From the NCBI GenBank assembly GCA_963829355.1, contig CAWHHZ010000013.1, positions 310,001-374,000 of the forward strand: a stretch of DNA of 64,000 nucleotides, given 5' to 3'. The position numbers were made by a program, and so were the translations under genes. Shown here piece after piece: positions 61,217 through 64,000 of this stretch. A model generated the notes under the pieces. The model was not told the origin of the DNA and did no database searches. It saw nothing but the letters and a program-made list of their open reading frames with translations. The DNA comes from CAWHHZ01 sp963829355 (GTDB lineage: Bacteria; Acidobacteriota; Thermoanaerobaculia; Gp7-AA8; JAHWKK01). Every line of letters begins with the position of its first letter. Within the stretch, counting starts at the first letter, position 1.

Positions 61217-61752
61217 GCTCCATGGCCGCTCGCCTCGTCGGACTGGGAGAACATGTTGTACCCGATCGCCTCACGATTTCTTCGGTCGAGCGGCTCGAGG
61301 TACTTGATCGTGTGCACGTACTGATCGTCGGTCGGAGGCCAGACGTGAAAGCCGGGGAATGTGTCGCTCATCGATTGTTCGAGGGCAGCCACTTCGTCGC
61401 GTCTGACCCTCATCGAGTAGCCGATTCCCTGGATCCCTGGGTAGAGCCGGGGAAGGTCGAGCCTGTCTACGTATTCGCGAAACTCCTCCGCGGAAAGTTG
61501 TGGCTGGGCGGCGAGGAGGCCGGCGCCACCGCGCAGCAGATTCTCGTAAGTTGCCACACGATCGGTGATGCGGTCGGCCGTGCTCTGGACTTCGTTGGCG
61601 AAACGCGCCTGGTCCTTCTCCGCTCCGGTGACCGCCACGAACCATGAGCCGAGGATCGTACCGGCCAGTGCGATCAGCAGCACGAAGTACGGAACCCATC
61701 CCAGCCGATGGGAAAGGCTCTGGAGCCGCAGCTCGATCTGTCCGCTGTTCAT
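60835..61752 (-). CDS. Kinase fragment 1: TM1 and first half of CHASE
   Basis: The genuine part covers TM1 and CHASE up to AIGYNMFSQ at about 61245. The rest of this frame is arginine/serine-rich out-of-frame sequence. The following 45 residues of CHASE (PTRRAAMERARDTGAA ... GFLVYLPLY) are in the next frame between about 61242 and 61112. Confidence 0.7.
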   Translation of the reverse strand: MNSGQIELRLQSLSHRLGWVPYFVLLIALAGTILGSWFVAVTGAEKDQARFANEVQSTADRITDRVATYENLLRGGAGLLAAQPQLSAEEFREYVDRLDLPRLYPGIQGIGYSMRVRRDEVAALEQSMSDTFPGFHVWPPTDDQYVHTIKYLEPLDRRNREAIGYNMFSQSDEASGHGACKRYRCRRSERRGTARSGDRRRRSVRISGLSPPLRNRTRFPARSIRGAPRCQASCTLRSEPTTSSRTYLIRCLPQWNSEFSMGPVRIRRGFFTSLRTGARQYQHQESRISPRHTSAWPAGYGPSKL

Positions 61753-62822
61753 CGCGGGAGCCTGTCACGGGGAGCGGCGAGATAATGTGCCTTTTCGAGA
61801 AGTTGCCGGACTTCGTCGGCCGTGCGTACGAGGGCGACGGAGATTCCGCGTGATCCCAGCGGACCGAGGATCGAACGGACCTCCGCATCTCGGCGGTCGG
61901 TCGTCACGTCCCGGATGATGATTGTCTTGACCAGCTCGGGAAACGCTTCGGCTATCGCGTGGTAGATCTCCGGATCTCTCTGGCCACTGTCACCCACCAG
62001 AAGCCACTCGAGCTCCGGATAGGTCGCGATGATTCGCGAGATCTGTTTGAGCTTGTGATCATCGTGGGGGGCGTGGATCAGCTTGTCATCGTCGAACCCA
62101 TAGTCCTGCAGGATCAGGGGGCCCTGCGGCAGGTCGTGCGTGTCGAGGACCTCGATCAGAAAGTCGTAGAGATTCCATGGACTGCTCGAGACGTAGAACA
62201 CGGGATTGAGCCTCTGATCGCTGCTGAGGAGTGCGTGGAACAGCTCAGCGATCCCCTCGAAGGGGATACGTGCGCTGGAGGGCGTGAACAGGAGCGTACG
62301 CAGCATCTGCAGACGGTCGGTCGCACTCGAGTCGATGATCGTGTCGTCGATGTCACTGATGATGCCGACTCGAGACGACGACGGCGGGACGAGAATCATT
62401 CCTTCGTACCAGCGCCGATCCTTCTCGGCAGGCGCTGAGGGGAGTCGCGCGCGCCAGGGGTGCCACATCGAGTCGCTGTCGAGGTCGGTGTCCACCTCCA
62501 CCTCGAAATAGCCTTCAGGGCCCGTCTCGGTCTCCACGGTCGATGCGCCGACCGAGATCTCCACTTTCGCGCCCGCAATTTCCTCGCTCGCGAATCGCCG
62601 CCACATTTCCCGGGTGTGGCCGAACCTCTGCTGGCCCTCGAGCGGAGTGTCTGTCTGTGGATCATCCAGGACGCGTCCCTGAACCCATGCGCGGCTCGAG
62701 GTGCCGTAGCCGCGATACGGAGTGATGACCGGGCGTGAGACACCGCGCATCGGGGCGACTACGGCGTCGATATTCGCATCGATCTCGGCAAGCACCCGCC
62801 GTAAGGCATCATTCCAGTTCAT
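61749..62822 (-). CDS. App1-family (DUF2183) phosphatase, copy 2
   Basis: The 357-residue protein is a second App1-like protein with the motif GIISDIDDTIIDSSATDRLQMLRTLLF and LLVGDSGQRDPEIYH. It shares this core with the copy at 4376-5512 but differs in its N-terminal part (PVITPYRGYGTSSRAWVQGRVLDD). Its stop overlaps the kinase start (ATGA), and it follows the epimerase gene by 6 bp. A role in phospholipid turnover together with the phospholipase D-like enzyme downstream is plausible. Confidence 0.85.
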   Translation of the reverse strand: MNWNDALRRVLAEIDANIDAVVAPMRGVSRPVITPYRGYGTSSRAWVQGRVLDDPQTDTPLEGQQRFGHTREMWRRFASEEIAGAKVEISVGASTVETETGPEGYFEVEVDTDLDSDSMWHPWRARLPSAPAEKDRRWYEGMILVPPSSSRVGIISDIDDTIIDSSATDRLQMLRTLLFTPSSARIPFEGIAELFHALLSSDQRLNPVFYVSSSPWNLYDFLIEVLDTHDLPQGPLILQDYGFDDDKLIHAPHDDHKLKQISRIIATYPELEWLLVGDSGQRDPEIYHAIAEAFPELVKTIIIRDVTTDRRDAEVRSILGPLGSRGISVALVRTADEVRQLLEKAHYLAAPRDRLPR

Positions 62823-62828
62823 CAGAGC

Positions 62829-63707
62829 TCACGTTGCCTGACGCCACTCCTCCCACTGTCTCTCCATACTGTGAAGAAACGAAACTGAGGGCTCCCAGTG
62901 GAGGGTGGCACGCGTCAGCGCACTCGACACGTGCTGGTCGAGTGCCAGCGCCTCGGCGAAGGGACCCATTTCCTTTTCGATCTCCTCGAGAGGGCGGTAG
63001 CGAATCACGCTCGATGATCCACCTGCTCCCTCGATGATCGCCTTCGCAACCTGTCCCAGTGTTGCCCGCGTGTCATCGATGGCGTGGAAGAGTCCGATAG
63101 CCTCCTCCTCGAGAACTTTCAGATAGAGGTCGGCAAGGTCATCGAGATAGACCATCGCCCAGCGGTTGACACCGTGTCCGATCAGATCGAGAGGATCGTT
63201 GTTCACGGCCGCTGCGAACCATCCGGAAAGGAGGCTCTGGCGTCCACCGTAGACGCAGCCCGGCCGGATCACCGCGCCTCGCTCGGTCGCCTGCTGCAGG
63301 ACACGTTCTTCGTGACCCGGGCGCCACTCAACCATTTTGATCGGATTTACCGGTGATGCTTCGTCGACCGCCTCATCACCGGTGTTTCCGAAAACCCAGA
63401 CACCGGAGGTGTAGATGATTCGGAGTTCCTCGATCGGAAGAAGTGCGTCGAGGACGGCTCGGTCGGCGGCAGCGGGTGCGGAGCGATCCGCAGCGGTGTG
63501 GATGACGGCGTCATGTACGCCGACGACATCGCAGAGGTTTTGGAGCTCGCTCAGCTCACCGCGCACGATCTTGACTCCCGCTCTCTCGAGGGCGCCTGCT
63601 TCGCTCCCAGGACGTGCGAGCGCCGTAATCTCATGTCCTGCATGGATCAGGGCAGACGTGACCGCGGTGCCGATATATCCCGTTGCTCCCGTGATGAATA
63701 CTCTCAT
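62829..63707 (-). CDS. NAD-dependent epimerase/dehydratase-family protein
   Basis: The 292-residue protein is an extended short-chain dehydrogenase with the NAD-binding GATGYIG near the N-terminus and IIYTSGVWVFG, where the usual YxxxK is not obvious. It is nearest to the atypical SDR5-like NmrA/epimerase proteins. The ATG at 63707 has AAGGAG upstream. It heads the coupled operon epimerase-App1-kinase-MFS-PLD. Confidence 0.85.
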   Translation of the reverse strand: MRVFITGATGYIGTAVTSALIHAGHEITALARPGSEAGALERAGVKIVRGELSELQNLCDVVGVHDAVIHTAADRSAPAAADRAVLDALLPIEELRIIYTSGVWVFGNTGDEAVDEASPVNPIKMVEWRPGHEERVLQQATERGAVIRPGCVYGGRQSLLSGWFAAAVNNDPLDLIGHGVNRWAMVYLDDLADLYLKVLEEEAIGLFHAIDDTRATLGQVAKAIIEGAGGSSSVIRYRPLEEIEKEMGPFAEALALDQHVSSALTRATLHWEPSVSFLHSMERQWEEWRQAT

Positions 63708-63817
63708 TGTTGGCTCCTTGAGATTCGATTCTATCGCGACCGGTCCGATCGGAGGGGCAGCATGCCCGGGGACTTGGCGAGAGCTCGATCCGCGCCGGCA
63801 TCGGTTAAGCTTTGCGG

Positions 63818-64000
63818 ATGTCGATGCCGCCCGATACGCGGGACCATGACGCACCTCGCCGTGCCGGGTCGGACTTCGGCGCAGTCCAGGCGCTCCTCGT
63901 CTTTCTCGCGTGGCTGGGTGGCCAGCTCGCAGGCGGCTTTGCGGGAGCGGTCTCTGGAATGGTCTATCTCGTTTCGAACGGTCATCAGCTGGGCGATCCG
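63818..64000 (+). CDS. N-terminus of a membrane protein (partial)
   Basis: An ATG at 63818 opens a frame that runs off the window edge (61 codons). After a charged start (MSMPPDTRDHDAPRRAGSD) comes a hydrophobic segment VQALLVFLAWLGGQLAGGFAGAVSGMVYLV, consistent with a polytopic membrane protein. Family cannot be told. It is divergent to the epimerase gene across about 110 bp. Confidence 0.5.
   Translation, partial: MSMPPDTRDHDAPRRAGSDFGAVQALLVFLAWLGGQLAGGFAGAVSGMVYLVSNGHQLGDP

Larger units (their letters stand above)
58663..61752 (-). pseudogene. CHASE-PAS-GAF hybrid histidine kinase interrupted by three frameshifts
   Basis: Joined across three one-base breaks, the gene encodes about 1028 residues: TM1, an extracytoplasmic CHASE domain, TM2 (WIGIIGFLLSLVLFLL), PAS, GAF, HisKA (LSHELRTPMTAIVGW), HATPase and a receiver domain (VSDIAMPGEDG). 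Breaks lie near 61242 (after NMFSQ), 61111 (after YLPLY) and 59360 (inside HATPase, after VEAS). Each needs removal of one base. The start ATGA overlaps the App1 gene. Either decaying or mis-sequenced; domain sequences themselves are well kept. Confidence 0.85.

Noticed and set aside
26656..61245. Programmed +1 frameshifting
   Set aside because: The five sites share no slippery codon or stimulatory structure; error or mutation explains them better.

Overview
The window is GC-rich, densely coded chromosomal DNA from a diderm bacterium. It carries lipoproteins and many signal peptides, type IV pseudopilin and ComEA proteins, a two-subunit glycine cleavage P-protein (gcvPA/gcvPB), DUF4097 and very large carboxypeptidase-regulatory-repeat secreted proteins, and a tungsten aldehyde oxidoreductase. 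That mix, with many palindromic intergenic elements of the type GTCATCCTGAG...GAAGGATC, is what I would expect of an Acidobacteriota-like lineage, but the assignment is an inference and no rRNA is present to test it. There is no prophage, transposase or CRISPR array. One tRNA (Gln, CTG) is present.

Layout. 0-10 kb: an acyltransferase, a DUF4097 protein, an SNF-family sodium symporter with a co-translated membrane-anchored partner, an App1-type phosphatase, a voltage-gated K+ channel with a zinc ribbon, msrB, and an operon of a zinc-finger-less ClpX-like unfoldase, ubiX and nadK. 10-25 kb: comEA and a GspH/FimT pseudopilin; a membrane protein with a degenerate alkaline-phosphatase-like domain; a two-gene adenine methyltransferase + SNF2 helicase module (12861-17553), the best candidate for an undescribed defence-type system; a 970-residue membrane protein with a lipoprotein signal embedded near its C-terminus; and a 1328-residue repeat protein. 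25-36 kb: PrcB-like lipoprotein, phosphoribosyltransferase, nth (frameshifted), an MFS exporter coupled to HMG-CoA lyase, dnaB, a frameshifted polytopic protein, a CoA-transferase, tRNA-Gln, and an operon of a DJ-1/PfpI protein with a sensory-rhodopsin-transducer-like protein. 36-47 kb: an ECF sigma/anti-sigma/bactofilin-like operon, ABC ATPase with prmC, a HIT protein and the glycine cleavage genes gcvT-gcvH-gcvPA-gcvPB. 47-64 kb: a Xer recombinase, a large unknown protein, a DUF255 thioredoxin-domain protein, AOR with a MoaD-like partner, and a tightly overlapping minus-strand operon: epimerase, App1 phosphatase, CHASE-PAS-GAF hybrid histidine kinase (broken), UMF1-type MFS and a phospholipase D/cardiolipin-synthase-like enzyme.

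Two window-wide patterns deserve attention. First, three conserved genes (nth, one polytopic membrane protein, and the hybrid kinase, which is hit three times) are interrupted by single-base frameshifts that are all of the same sign (one extra base), which points to either local sequence error or real decay. Second, almost every larger intergenic gap is filled by palindromic REP-like or MITE-like elements, or by 7-10 bp short tandem repeats that in several places run into the ends of coding sequences. One REP pair (52498-52670) shows compensatory changes in its stems. Functional roles below rest on recognised motifs; genes I could not place are described as unknown.
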